Origin: Oculatella sp. LEGE 06141
GTDB lineage: Bacteria; Cyanobacteriota; Cyanobacteriia; Elainellales; Elainellaceae
Length of the DNA: 64,000 nucleotides
Reading direction: 5' to 3'
Assembly: GCF_015207605.1 (NCBI RefSeq)
Contig: NZ_JADEWO010000009.1
Location: 103,254 to 167,253 of the forward strand
The notes under the pieces were generated by a model. That model had not been told where the DNA came from. It saw nothing but the letters and a program-made list of their open reading frames with translations, and ran no database searches. This document shows positions 52,463-61,673 of the stretch, piece by piece. The stretch's first letter is position 1. Each line of letters starts with the position of its first letter. Position numbers and translations under genes: made by a program.

Positions 52463-53260
52463 ATGGGTTCAGTTTTTCAGTGTATGGATGCGCTGCGCGA
52501 TCGCGGCCAGTGTGCGCTTATTCCCTTCATCACCGCAGGCGATCCAGATTTAGAAACAACAGCAAAAGCGCTTCAACTCTTAGATCAAAACGGTGCCGAT
52601 CTAATCGAGTTAGGCGTTCCCTATTCCGACCCGTTAGCGGATGGCCCCGTGATTCAGGCGGCTGCTACCCGTGCCCTGCAAAACGGGACTCGCTTAGAGC
52701 AGGTGCTTGATGTCGTTAAGTCCGTCAGCCCTACGCTAAAAGCGCCGATCATTTTATTCACTTACTACAACCCCATTTTGAATCGAGGCATTGAAACCTT
52801 TTTGCAACAAATTGCAGAGGTGGGGGTGAAGGGGTTGGTGGTGCCCGACTTGCCGCTAGAGGAAATTGAAGGGCTGCTGAAACCAGCCGCCGAAATTGGG
52901 ATTGATGTGACGCTGCTAGTGGCACCCACCAGTCCCAAAGCCAGAATTGAAGCGATCGCTGCTAATTCCCAGGGGTTTATCTATCTGGTGAGCGTCACGG
53001 GCGTTACGGGAATACGGACTCAAGTTGGTGCCCGCGTGCAAGACCTGCTTACTGAGTTACGCGGCATTACCGACAAGCCCGTTGGCGTTGGGTTTGGCAT
53101 TTCTCAACCGGGGCAAGCCAAGCAAGTGAGGGAATGGGGAGCCGATGCGGTCATCGTTGGCAGCGCTTTTGTGAAGCGTTTGGCCGAAGGTGACCCCACC
53201 CAGGGCTTACAGGCGATCGAAACCTTTTGCCGCAGCTTAAAGATGGCGATTACTGACTAA
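52463..53260 (+). CDS. trpA: Tryptophan synthase alpha chain
   Basis: 265 residues. It cleaves indole-3-glycerol phosphate to indole and glyceraldehyde-3-phosphate. Motifs: [36 protein letters not shown] with the catalytic Glu and Asp, [34 protein letters not shown], and [26 protein letters not shown] for phosphate. Full-length TIM barrel. It is followed by a hairpin terminator. trpB is not in the window, which is normal for cyanobacteria with dispersed trp genes. Confidence 0.97.
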   Translation: MGSVFQCMDALRDRGQCALIPFITAGDPDLETTAKALQLLDQNGADLIELGVPYSDPLADGPVIQAAATRALQNGTRLEQVLDVVKSVSPTLKAPIILFTYYNPILNRGIETFLQQIAEVGVKGLVVPDLPLEEIEGLLKPAAEIGIDVTLLVAPTSPKARIEAIAANSQGFIYLVSVTGVTGIRTQVGARVQDLLTELRGITDKPVGVGFGISQPGQAKQVREWGADAVIVGSAFVKRLAEGDPTQGLQAIETFCRSLKMAITD

Positions 53261-53270
53261 CAGCAGCAAA

Positions 53271-53306
53271 CAAGAGCCAGAATTGACCTATGATTCCGGC
53301 TCTTGT
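53271..53306. terminator. Hairpin after trpA
   Basis: CAAGAGCCAGAAT and ATTCCGGCTCTTG form an imperfect 13-bp stem, 10 bp after the trpA stop. There is no T-run. Confidence 0.6.
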
Positions 53307-53381
53307 CGATCGGGTGGTTCAGTTTACATCTGCGGTGTTTCGACAATGCAGAGCGGTGCAGGTCGGTGCAGATTGGTCTTA

Positions 53382-53795
53382 TTATGAGAGGGTTTTCTGG
53401 ATGCGCTTGAGCTGAATGGAACGAGAGGCGATCGTCACGGTTTCTGGTTCTAGCTGCACATAAACTTTTCCAGCTAAAACTTTTCCTAACCCCGGTCGCT
53501 CATAGATCAGCACATCCTCCTCCTGGGCTTTCTGTTCATAGCCCATCGCTTGCATCGTTTTGTGCAATTCTTTGAGAAACGTTTTCTGGTTTTTGAACCC
53601 AACCGAAAATGTAGTAGTGCGGTTAAAGTAAGCCCCTAGAACTCCGGCAATTAGTCCTCCTAAAATGCCGACTTGCTGAGGAATGCCTGTCCCGGTTCCA
53701 AGATGGAGAACCTGGGACGCAAGCAGTGTAAACAAAATTGCCGTTGTGGCAAAGTAGTACAAAAATGTAGCGGTAAAACCGGGACCAAATTGCAT
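53382..53795 (-). CDS. Hypothetical membrane protein, cyanobacterial
   Basis: 137 residues from the ATG of MQFGPGF at 53795. Two membrane segments (TATFLYYFATTAILFTLLAS and VGILGGLIAGVLGAYFN) are followed by a cytoplasmic part FLKELHKTMQAMGYEQKAQEEDVLIYERPGLGKVLAGKVYVQLEP, which reads as a small alpha/beta domain. Such proteins are common and unnamed in cyanobacteria. It contains the only copy of CCCCTAGAAC that I found outside the element. Confidence 0.75.
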   Translation of the reverse strand: MQFGPGFTATFLYYFATTAILFTLLASQVLHLGTGTGIPQQVGILGGLIAGVLGAYFNRTTTFSVGFKNQKTFLKELHKTMQAMGYEQKAQEEDVLIYERPGLGKVLAGKVYVQLEPETVTIASRSIQLKRIQKTLS

Positions 53796-53883
53796 ATCGC
53801 ATCCTATCCTGGGCAACGATGAAATCAGTTGAAATGAGTTGACATCAGTTTAATGTCAATTCACTGAAGGGTAGCAATACCAA

Positions 53884-55314
53884 ATGTCAACTCTAGGACT
53901 GTGTGACCTCGTCGGCAAGGTGCTTCACGATCGCTACCAGATTCAGCAACAGCTCGGAAAACGTGCCGGACGGCGATCGCTGTTAGCTCTCGATTTAGAA
54001 ACCCAAAACCAGGTAGTAGTGAAGCTTCTCACCTTCAGCAGTGAGTTTGAATGGGATGATTTGAAGCTGTTTGAACGCGAAGCCAATACGCTGCAAAGCC
54101 TCACCCACCCTGCCATTCCGCGTTACTTAAACTACTTCGAGCTAGACCTGCCAAACTACAAGGGGTTTGCTCTGGTTCAAACCTATATCGAGGCGCTGTC
54201 CTTAGAAGACCATCTTCAGTCTGGACACACCTTCAGTGAAGCAGACATTCGGCAACTGGCTCAAATGCTATTGAATATTCTGATCTACCTGCACACGCGG
54301 CAACCGCCTGTGATTCATCGCGATATCAAACCCAGCAATATTCTGCTCACCCTTGATGCCAACCATCGTATTGCCCAAACCTATCTTGTCGATTTTGGTG
54401 CCGTGCAGACGCGAAACGGGCAGGAGAGCAGAACCCTAACGATTGTTGGCACCTATGGCTATATGCCACCCGAACAGTTTGGTGGACGAGCTGTTCCCGC
54501 TTCCGATCTTTACAGTTTAGGTGCCACGTTAATTTATCTGGCAACCGGGCAGCATCCTGCCGACTTGAACGATGACGATTTTCGCATTCAGTTTGAGCCA
54601 ACCCATTTGACCCCCACACTGGCCTGGTGGCTGCGGCGGCTGACGCAACCCAGCTTAAAGAATCGATTTGCGTCCGCTTCGGAAGCCTTGCGATCGCTCG
54701 AACCACCAACCCTACAAACCCTGGGTGTTCAGCTCCTGCAACGCCACTCATCGTCCCATCCATCCCGCAGAGGTACAGATCCCAGGCGAGCTACTAAACC
54801 CCTGGGCAGTAAGGTGACCTTGCTCAAAAAGGAAAACGCGTTAGATATTGTGCTGCCGCCAGAAGGACTGACCCTGAGGTGTGCTGCCCTGACAGGTCTG
54901 TTGGCCTTTGCTGCGTTGAATTTGAAGGAAGTTATTTCGCTCAAGCTGACGTTTGCCAATCTGGCCGCAGGAGGGGTGTTTAGCATCATTGCTGCAATCT
55001 GCGTTTGGAAAGTGGCCTTTGCCCTGGCCGGACGAGTGCGGCTGCGCTTTGGTGTGTGGCAAATGAGTGCAACCTACGAATTGTTAGGGTTGAAATATCG
55101 CTGTGCTCCCCTTTCCAGACGGTTCGCGAGCCGCTTACAGATAGCCCAATCGCATACAGGATGGCGATGGTGGTACAAGGGCGATCGCCTCATCCTCTGG
55201 GTTGGGGTCAAAAAACACGAGCTGTGCAACGAAAACACAGTCACTCATCCAGAGCTAAACTGGCTGGCCGATGAAATCAGCCATTGGCTACAGGTACCTA
55301 TTTCCAGAGATTGA
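53884..55314 (+). CDS. Serine/threonine protein kinase, first of a tandem pair
   Basis: 476 residues. Kinase domain at ~15-275: the Gly-rich loop is replaced by LGKRAGRRSLLALDL. K47 (VVVKLLTF), HRDIKPSNILL at 145-155 and VDFGAVQ at 169-175 (DFG) are intact, as is YGYMPPEQFGGRA. So the fold is complete but the loop is atypical. After a linker there is a ~180-residue C-terminal part with two membrane segments (LTGLLAFAALN and VFSIIAAICVWKVAFALAG) and a beta-rich end (YKGDRLILWVGVKKHEL). The next gene is its paralog. Confidence 0.92.
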   Translation: MSTLGLCDLVGKVLHDRYQIQQQLGKRAGRRSLLALDLETQNQVVVKLLTFSSEFEWDDLKLFEREANTLQSLTHPAIPRYLNYFELDLPNYKGFALVQTYIEALSLEDHLQSGHTFSEADIRQLAQMLLNILIYLHTRQPPVIHRDIKPSNILLTLDANHRIAQTYLVDFGAVQTRNGQESRTLTIVGTYGYMPPEQFGGRAVPASDLYSLGATLIYLATGQHPADLNDDDFRIQFEPTHLTPTLAWWLRRLTQPSLKNRFASASEALRSLEPPTLQTLGVQLLQRHSSSHPSRRGTDPRRATKPLGSKVTLLKKENALDIVLPPEGLTLRCAALTGLLAFAALNLKEVISLKLTFANLAAGGVFSIIAAICVWKVAFALAGRVRLRFGVWQMSATYELLGLKYRCAPLSRRFASRLQIAQSHTGWRWWYKGDRLILWVGVKKHELCNENTVTHPELNWLADEISHWLQVPISRD

Positions 55315-55468
55315 GCGCACTCCATTGCCCTGGAGTCAATCGTTAACCTGTGCAACAATCTTCCGACAAAATTTAACGCAGTAACACAGACGAGGAGTTG
55401 CTTCGGCACACTAGCAATAGGTTGAATCGACATTCGCCTCGTATCATGCTGAGCTGAGTGGTAAGCGC

Positions 55469-56884
55469 ATGGCAAATCTAGAATCAAACAATTTGATTGG
55501 AACAGTGCTGTATAACCGCTACCAAGTTCAGCGGCAGCTTGGAAAGCGGGCAGGGAGGCGATCGCTTCTGGCGCTAGATCTGGAGACGCAAAACCTGGTG
55601 GTTGTGAAACTGCTGACCTTTGGCAACGATTTTGAATGGGATGATTTGAAGCTGTTTGAACGGGAAGCAGAAACGCTGCAAGCGCTATCCCATCCGGCAA
55701 TTCCCAACTACTTGAATCATTTTGAATTAGACCTGCCCCATCACAAAGGCTTTGCTCTGGTTCAAACCTATATTGATGCCAATTCGTTAGAAGAGCAGCT
55801 CAAAGCGGGACGAACGTTTAGCGAGGCCGATATCAAAGAGTTAGCCACATCTCTGCTCGAAATTTTGCTTTATTTGCATGGACGGCAACCGCCCGTCATT
55901 CACCGGGACATCAAGCCCAGCAATATTCTGTTAACTAACCGTTCAGGAAATAGCGTTGGTCAGGTTTATTTAGTGGATTTTGGCTCCGTGCAAACGCTCG
56001 CCGCCAAAGAAGGGGGAACGTTAACGGTGGTGGGTACCTATGGCTATATGCCGCCAGAGCAGTTTGGCGGACGAGCCGTTCCTGCTTCCGATCTCTATAG
56101 TTTGGGAGCCACTTTAATCTATTTAGCAACGGGGCGGCACCCTGCCGATTTGCCGCAACTGGATTTACAAATTGAATTTGAATCAATTGTTCAATTACGT
56201 CCAGATCTGGTTCGTTGGCTCAAGCAGATGACCCATCCTAGCCTGAACCGTCGGTTTGGCTCGGCACAAGAGGCACTGCACGCCCTACAGCATGGGTCGG
56301 CGATCGCACCTCAACCCGGTTATTCCACCTTTCTGGCTCGAAAACCAGCCGATACGAAGGTGCAATTGACCAGGGATGACCAAACCCTGGAGATCCTGGT
56401 TCCGCCACCCGGATTTAGCGCCGAAGTGGGCGGCACTATCCTGTTTGCGATCGCCTGGAACGCATTTCTCGTTGTTTGGACGGGGGGCGCACTTCAGGGT
56501 AGCCTCTTTTTTGCCCTGTTTTCTCTGCCCTTTTGGGGCGTTGGCATCACGATGATCCTCAAAGTTCTCCGGGCTTTGGTTGTTCACACCCGGCTCCAAA
56601 TCGATCGCGAAACAGTGTCGCTGTCTTATGAACTTCTAGGTTGGCCGTTTAAAGCGACGCGGCCAATGAACGTGCAAAACGTGGGCAAGTTAGTTCATAC
56701 GCGGCGATCGTCCCGCTGGATATCAACCCGCCACGGTAGCCGAGAAGTTGAGATCAAACCCCGAATTGTGATCTGGGTTGGAACCCGAAAGTATGAGATT
56801 GGCGAAACGCTCACCGATCCAGAACTAGATTGGCTCTCTCAAGAACTCAGCCAATGGCTTCAGTTACCGGTTGTTCGGGAATAA
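55469..56884 (+). CDS. Serine/threonine protein kinase, second of a tandem pair
   Basis: 471 residues with the same plan as its neighbour: LGKRAGRRSLLALDLETQN replaces the Gly-rich loop, then VVVKLLTFG, HRDIKPSNILL, VDFGSVQ and YGYMPPEQFGGRAVP. Near-identity in these blocks shows tandem duplication. The C-terminal part has membrane segments (GGTILFAIAWNAFLVVWTGG and SLFFALFSLPFWGVGITMI) and a beta domain with RIVIWVGTRKYEIG. The two C-terminal domains differ more than the kinase domains, so ligand or localisation may have diverged. A promoter may lie in the 154-bp spacer. Confidence 0.92.
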   Translation: MANLESNNLIGTVLYNRYQVQRQLGKRAGRRSLLALDLETQNLVVVKLLTFGNDFEWDDLKLFEREAETLQALSHPAIPNYLNHFELDLPHHKGFALVQTYIDANSLEEQLKAGRTFSEADIKELATSLLEILLYLHGRQPPVIHRDIKPSNILLTNRSGNSVGQVYLVDFGSVQTLAAKEGGTLTVVGTYGYMPPEQFGGRAVPASDLYSLGATLIYLATGRHPADLPQLDLQIEFESIVQLRPDLVRWLKQMTHPSLNRRFGSAQEALHALQHGSAIAPQPGYSTFLARKPADTKVQLTRDDQTLEILVPPPGFSAEVGGTILFAIAWNAFLVVWTGGALQGSLFFALFSLPFWGVGITMILKVLRALVVHTRLQIDRETVSLSYELLGWPFKATRPMNVQNVGKLVHTRRSSRWISTRHGSREVEIKPRIVIWVGTRKYEIGETLTDPELDWLSQELSQWLQLPVVRE

Positions 56885-56913
56885 GCGAGGTTCCCTGCTT
56901 GATCTCCTATTCC

Positions 56914-57774
56914 CTAAACAAGCGAAAGCCGGGGTAAACTCCCGGCTCCACTGGGTATGGTGCGTCCAACTGCCGCTGCGATCGGCTGCAAACTTTCAGC
57001 CAGGTTCACCATGTCATCGAGCGAGAGAGCCTGACGCGCATCAGAAACAGACTTTTCTGGTTCGGGATGGCACTCGACGATCAGGCCATCGGCTCCACAG
57101 GCGATCGCAGCTCTAGCCAGATCTGCCACCAGTTCCCGCTTTCCGGCGGCATGGCTGGGGTCAACAATGACTGGCAAATGGGTGATTTGCTTGAGCGCTA
57201 CAACCGCACCCAAATCCAAAACATTACGCGTGTAGCTGTCAAAGCTGCGAATACCGCGCTCGCACATAATCACGTTGGGGTTGCCGTGACTGAGAATATA
57301 TTCGGCGGCCATGACGAATTCTTCAATGGTGGCGGCCAATCCTCGCTTTAAAACCACAGGCTTGTTGGCCTGCCCTAATGCTTTGAGCAAGTCAAAGTTT
57401 TGCATGTTGCGGCTACCAATTTGCAGCACATCCGCATAGGTTGCCACCTCTTCAATTTGTGCGATCGCCATCACTTCGGTAATCACGGGTAAGCCGTAGC
57501 GTTGCCGTACGCCTGCTAAAATGTTGAGTCCTTCTAACCCAAGCCCCTGAAAAGCATAGGGTGAGGTGCGGGGCTTGTAGACTCCGCCTCGTAGCGCCTG
57601 CACTGGAGCCACCGCCAGACGGCTAGCTACTGCTTCCATCTGCTTTGAATCTTCAACGGTACATGGCCCGCCAACAATTAACAAATCCTGCCCGCCAACT
57701 GTCACCTGATCAGAGAGTTGAACGATTGTTTTGTGGTCGGAACTAGCTTTAGCGACGAGTTTAGCGTTCTGCAC
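56914..57774 (-). CDS. aroF: 3-deoxy-7-phosphoheptulonate synthase
   Basis: 286 residues. It condenses phosphoenolpyruvate with erythrose-4-phosphate, the first step of the shikimate pathway. Motifs: LLIVGGPCTVEDSKQM, VQALRGGVYKPRTSPYAFQGLG, QIGSRNMQNFDLLKALG, VVLKRGLAATIEE, MCERGIRSFD, PVIVDPSHAAGKRELV and DGLIVECHPEPEKSVSDARQAL. This is the small AroAII/KDPS-like (type I-beta) form. A 300-nt leader with two attenuator-like structures precedes it. Confidence 0.96.
   Translation of the reverse strand: MQNAKLVAKASSDHKTIVQLSDQVTVGGQDLLIVGGPCTVEDSKQMEAVASRLAVAPVQALRGGVYKPRTSPYAFQGLGLEGLNILAGVRQRYGLPVITEVMAIAQIEEVATYADVLQIGSRNMQNFDLLKALGQANKPVVLKRGLAATIEEFVMAAEYILSHGNPNVIMCERGIRSFDSYTRNVLDLGAVVALKQITHLPVIVDPSHAAGKRELVADLARAAIACGADGLIVECHPEPEKSVSDARQALSLDDMVNLAESLQPIAAAVGRTIPSGAGSLPRLSLV
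56928..56948 (-). terminator. Hairpin overlapping the end of aroF
   Basis: On the reverse strand AGCCGGG-AGTTTA-CCCCGGCT is followed by TTCGCTTGTTT. The stem lies within the last codons of aroF, so coding and terminator share bases. Confidence 0.7.
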
Positions 57775-58115
57775 TGGAATACTCCTTTGTGAATTGAGTG
57801 AATTAGATTTGATGTGAGTTGATCTAGGAATCGAATAGTGGGCTTAAACAACCAATGACCCGTTCATAATCATCAAAAAACCCGGAACCTTGGGGTCCCG
57901 GGTTAAGCAAATGCTTGCATGACCATTTACCCGGGATGTCTCCTGGTCCAAAAAAAGTAAAATCCGTAAAACAAGCCGTAGTGGGTCAGCATCTGTGCTT
58001 TGTTGATGTGCGATCGACTGGAAGGTGCTACTTAAAACAGAAACCGCAGAGTTTGCTCTGCGGTTCACCTCGAGGTTCCATGTTGAAATGGACTCACCCC
58101 AGGTGAACCTCGCTA
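57775..58115 (-). promoter_or_regulatory. Structured aroF leader with two tandem attenuator-like units
   Basis: All read on the reverse strand. Distal unit: a stem of AGGTGAACC (58070-58062) with GGTTCACCT (58109-58101) competes with the stem AACCGCAGAG/CTCTGCGGTT (58042-58051, 58056-58065), because they share four bases; TTTCTGTTTT follows. Proximal unit: CCCGGGT (57935-57929) can pair with ACCCGGG (57903-57897), and the latter is also the 5' arm of the stem 57904-57879, followed by six T. Alternate pairing twice in a row before aroF is the pattern of transcription attenuation. No leader peptide rich in Trp, Phe or Tyr was found, so an RNA sensor or protein-controlled leader is more likely. 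Confidence 0.6.
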
Positions 58116-58481
58116 AACCAAAAATAAAAGTAAGCGCTTGAGCAAATCATCTGCCGACTCAGTATCCAAAAATTCTTTACGCCTCTAAACGGTAGCAGAG
58201 ATATCAAAATCACGTCAAGCACCTAATTTAGGTGTTTTGTCAGGATTACATTAGATTCAGCCTGAATCTAGTGATAGATCTGGCTGAACAGCTCAATTCC
58301 ATAATCCAGTTTCCTATTCTCCTAACCCTTGTTGAGAGCTACACAAAACTGCGACAAGTCTGAAGCTTGAGATCAGATTTGAAAGATACGAAGGTGAGAT
58401 TGATAAACTGGTATTAATATTTGCCTAAAAGCAAGATCTATCTGCTGAAGCGTATTCAACCCTCAATATATTTTGCAGTTC
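58116..58481. other. Intergenic region between aroF leader and next gene
   Basis: 366 bases, AT-rich, with no gene seen. It should hold the divergent promoters of aroF (leftward) and of the gene at 58482. GATTCAGCCTGAATC at 58255-58269 is a short palindrome that could be a regulator site. Confidence 0.5.
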
Positions 58482-59075
58482 ATGGCTTTAGTCAATCCTA
58501 CCCTCCCGCTTTTGTCTACCGTCCTTGGTGCGTTCTGGTCCTTACCACTGGATGGGCTGCTCTCGACCCAAGGCATTATGGTTATCCTCCTGATCGCCTA
58601 TGCCGGGGCGATGTGGATGTTTCTCACCAGTGCCCCCAAGGTTCACACGGTCATGGTATCTGACCTGGAAGTAGCCAGACGGCTCTATGAAGGGTTGTTG
58701 GATTTGCCCGTGGCAGATGTACCGTTGCACTACTACTACAACTATGAGCAAACCCTGGGAACAAGCGGCATCGATCCGTTGTACGCCTCCGCCAGCAGCC
58801 TGGGCCGGACATCTGCAGCTCAGGGATTCAGCACGCCAGATGGTCTCTGGTATCAGTTGAAGAAGAACACCCAACTGCACATTATCTCTGGTGCGAGCCT
58901 GGGTCAGAAGAATCGACAGCGGCATGTCTGTTTCGACCACGACTGCCTGGAGCAACTGCTACTGCGAGTGCAGGCATATGGGTTAAAGCACAAGATTCGC
59001 AGAGACAAACCGCTCAATTTTTTGGTCAAAGACCTGGATGGTCGTGTCATCGAAATGGCAGAGGTCTCTAACTAA
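58482..59075 (+). CDS. Glyoxalase-like (VOC) protein with membrane segment
   Basis: 197 residues from ATG 58482. A hydrophobic N-terminal segment (GIMVILLIAYAGAMWMFLT) is followed by a VOC module: KVHTVMVSDLEVARRLYEGLLDLPVADVPLHYYYNYE, then QLHIISGASLGQKNRQRHVCFDHDCLEQLLLRVQAYGLK and FLVKDLDGRVIEMAEV. Only part of the usual metal ligands (H in RHVCF, E in VIEMA) is seen, so catalysis is uncertain. Such proteins are found across cyanobacteria without a known substrate. Confidence 0.82.
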   Translation: MALVNPTLPLLSTVLGAFWSLPLDGLLSTQGIMVILLIAYAGAMWMFLTSAPKVHTVMVSDLEVARRLYEGLLDLPVADVPLHYYYNYEQTLGTSGIDPLYASASSLGRTSAAQGFSTPDGLWYQLKKNTQLHIISGASLGQKNRQRHVCFDHDCLEQLLLRVQAYGLKHKIRRDKPLNFLVKDLDGRVIEMAEVSN

Positions 59076-59121
59076 TTCTGCTGTCCGTTATCAGCAGATG
59101 GACACTAATCCAGGCTATCAG

Positions 59122-59152
59122 GAGGGCAGGTTAACAAAACCTGCCCTCTTTT
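59122..59152 (+). terminator. Rho-independent terminator
   Basis: GAGGGCAGGTT and AACCTGCCCTC form a perfect 11-bp stem around AACAA, followed by TTTTG, 46 bp after the stop of the glyoxalase-like gene. Confidence 0.9.
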
Positions 59153-59179
59153 GCATTGGAGGACTGAGCGGCAATAGGC

Positions 59180-59794
59180 TTAACCTTGTGGATTGCCAGT
59201 GCGGTAGCTGTTGACGATCGCCTCTGCGTCGCTGTTGTAGGTCTGATAGGATTTATTGATCCCAAACAGATTCAAGATAAAGATAGTGTCGCCTCGCTGT
59301 TCCACAAAGCTGATGGCATCCAGATCGTTGCCATCTCCATCTTTCCCTGTCCAGTCCACCCGAACGCTGCCATCGGGCTGCACCGAGGAAGCTTGCCAAT
59401 CAATTTGCTGCAATCGCCGCTGATATTCAGCCTTTAGTGCTTCTTCAAGCTGATCAGAGGTGAGTTGAGTGCCCTGAGCAGGGCCATAGTCAATTGAGCC
59501 ACCAAACCCCTGATCGCCCGATACGAAGGCAATGCCGCTTCCGGTTTCTTGATAGTTGTAGCCTTGAGGAAAGGAAATTTCAAACAAACCATTTTTTTCC
59601 TGGTAGGTTTGCGCCCCTGTAGCGGGAGGCGTGACCTCAGGAGCAGGAGAGACACTCGGTGCCGGAACAGACACAGCAGGGGAGGGGGAGGGGGTGATCG
59701 CAGACTGGCTTACAGTCGTTTCGCGATCGGCACCACAGGCAGATAAAGCCAGCGCTGAAACCACAAGCAAAGAAAGACGAGAAAAGTATGGCAT
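59180..59794 (-). CDS. Putative lipoprotein, function unknown
   Basis: 204 residues. The signal peptide SLLVVSALALSACGAD has a lipobox LSAC, so Cys20 should be lipid-modified by Lgt. A Ser/Pro/Val-rich linker (residues ~28-60) leads to a compact domain: FEISFPQGYNYQETGSGIAFVS, LEEALKAEYQRRLQQIDWQ, GSVRVDWTGKDGDGNDLDAI, IFILNLFGINKSYQTYN. It resembles small PsbP/Mog1-like folds in pattern, but I cannot prove that. Located at the membrane facing the periplasm or lumen. Confidence 0.78.
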   Translation of the reverse strand: MPYFSRLSLLVVSALALSACGADRETTVSQSAITPSPSPAVSVPAPSVSPAPEVTPPATGAQTYQEKNGLFEISFPQGYNYQETGSGIAFVSGDQGFGGSIDYGPAQGTQLTSDQLEEALKAEYQRRLQQIDWQASSVQPDGSVRVDWTGKDGDGNDLDAISFVEQRGDTIFILNLFGINKSYQTYNSDAEAIVNSYRTGNPQG

Positions 59795-59965
59795 GAGAAT
59801 CCCACTTAAATAAGACGTTTCATAGAACTAACATCTACGTGAAATTACTAGAATGACGTAAAGGCTTCGTTCAGGATGCTACAGCGAACATGTAGAACCT
59901 GTAGCAGTTCTAACTCAAGCAGAATAAATTGCAGCCAGTTTTTAGATTTCTTTAGAAGATGACGG

Positions 59966-61495
59966 TTAGGACTTCTCGTCGGTTTCGGTTTTCAGGTCGG
60001 TTTCCGGCTTCAATAAGGGGAAGGCAATCACGTCCCGAATGCTGGCACTGTCGGTTAACAGCATTACGAGGCGATCGATTCCCATGCCCATGCCGCCAGT
60101 TGGAGGCATACCGTACTCTAGAGCCGTTAAAAAGTCTTCATCTACACCCTGAGCTTCTAAATCGCCTGCGGCTTTACGTGCCGCCTGTGCTTCCAACCGT
60201 TCTCGTTGATCGATTGGATCGGTCAACTCCGAGAAGCTGTTTGCCGTTTCTCGACCCACAATAAACAGCTCAAACCGTTCGACTAATCCGGGCTTGGTGC
60301 GGTGCGGCTTCGCTAGAGGTGAAATTTCAACCGGATAGTCCATCACAAAGGTGGGCTGAACCAGGTTTGCCTCGACCCGTTGCTCAAACACTTCGTTGAG
60401 CAGTTTGCCAACAGACTGAATCTCGTCAACATTAAGAACACCAGCGGCGGCGGCAGCAGAGCGAGCCTCGTCTATCGTTTGAAACTGGGTAAAGTCTAAC
60501 CCGGTCTGTTCCTGTACCAGGTCGTGCATTGTGACCCTGCGCCAGGGTGGAGACAGATCGATCGCCTCACCTTGATAGGTGATTTCCAAGGTTCCTAATA
60601 CAGACTGAGCCGCCGTTATGATCAGTGCTTCGGTCAGCGCCATCATGTCGTGATAATCGGCATATGCCTGATACAGCTCAAGCGTTGTAAATTCCGGATT
60701 GTGGCGAGTCGAGATGCCCTCGTTCCGAAAAATTCGCCCCAGTTCAAACACCCGCTCGAAGCCGCCGACAATCAGCCGTTTCAGGTGCAGCTCTGTGGCG
60801 ATCCGGAGATAAAGCTCCATTTCGAGCGTGTTGTGATAGGTGATAAACGGACGCGCATCCGCCCCGCCTGCTTCAGACAGCAACACAGGCGTTTCAATTT
60901 CAATAAATCCCTGTTGATCTAAATGGCGACGAATAGCAGCCGTGATTAGGGCGCGCCGCCGAAAGGTTTCTCGAACCTCGGCATTGACAATCAAATCAAC
61001 ATAGCGCTGCCGATAGCGTTTGGCTACATCGGTCAAGCCATGCCATTTATCGGGCAACGGCAACAGCGACTTGGTCAAAATTGCGTAGTAGCTGACGTTG
61101 ACCGACAGTTCACCCTTCTCGGTGCGCCGGATACTGCCTTTGACCCCTAAGAAGTCGCCTGCATCGGTAAGCTGCTTGAGATGGTTGAACGCATCGGCAT
61201 CAACCTCTGCCATGCTGTCCTGGATCTTTTTCTTATCCAAATACAGTTGAATCGTGCCTGTTTCGTCTTGCAGCGTGAAAAAGGCTAGCTTGCCAAAGAC
61301 TCGTCTCAGTAGAATGCGACCCGCGATCGCCACTTCATCCTGCACCTCGTCTCCGTTGGGCAAATCGGCGTATTTTTTCTGCAATTGCGCCGCATGATGC
61401 GTCGATTCCCAGCGATACGCATAAGGATTAACACCCAACTCTTTGAGTTGAGCCACTTTTTCGAGCCGAGTAGCGCGGATGTCGTCTGAAGCCAT
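59966..61495 (-). CDS. lysS: Lysyl-tRNA synthetase (class II)
   Basis: 509 residues from ATG 61495. An N-terminal OB anticodon-binding domain ([33 protein letters not shown]) is followed by the class II core: motif 1 FIEIETPVL, motif 2 [20 protein letters not shown], and motif 3 [11 protein letters not shown] near the end. Lysine-binding [17 protein letters not shown] is present. Complete and ordinary. Confidence 0.97.
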   Translation of the reverse strand: MASDDIRATRLEKVAQLKELGVNPYAYRWESTHHAAQLQKKYADLPNGDEVQDEVAIAGRILLRRVFGKLAFFTLQDETGTIQLYLDKKKIQDSMAEVDADAFNHLKQLTDAGDFLGVKGSIRRTEKGELSVNVSYYAILTKSLLPLPDKWHGLTDVAKRYRQRYVDLIVNAEVRETFRRRALITAAIRRHLDQQGFIEIETPVLLSEAGGADARPFITYHNTLEMELYLRIATELHLKRLIVGGFERVFELGRIFRNEGISTRHNPEFTTLELYQAYADYHDMMALTEALIITAAQSVLGTLEITYQGEAIDLSPPWRRVTMHDLVQEQTGLDFTQFQTIDEARSAAAAAGVLNVDEIQSVGKLLNEVFEQRVEANLVQPTFVMDYPVEISPLAKPHRTKPGLVERFELFIVGRETANSFSELTDPIDQRERLEAQAARKAAGDLEAQGVDEDFLTALEYGMPPTGGMGMGIDRLVMLLTDSASIRDVIAFPLLKPETDLKTETDEKS

Positions 61496-61673
61496 AGAAA
61501 TCGAGCAGTTTTGCAGAAATAGGAAAAACCTTACCACTCAGCCTAACGTTGGCGGGTGGCAAAGTCCAATTATAGTCATGACTGAGGCGCAGCGGATGTC
61601 AGGATTCGCCAAACTGCACGTCGAGGCGGAGATGTTCGCTTCTTACCTTTTAATCTCTGCTGTGGCCGTGCAA

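Noticed and set aside
57844..58068. Possible leader peptide ORF before aroF
   Set aside because: It has no run of Trp, Phe or Tyr codons and spans the stem structures without a good SD.
58042..58075. Resemblance of AGGTGAACCGC to a T-box core
   Set aside because: The T-box consensus, specifier loop and usual taxonomic context are missing; the bases are explained by two competing stems.
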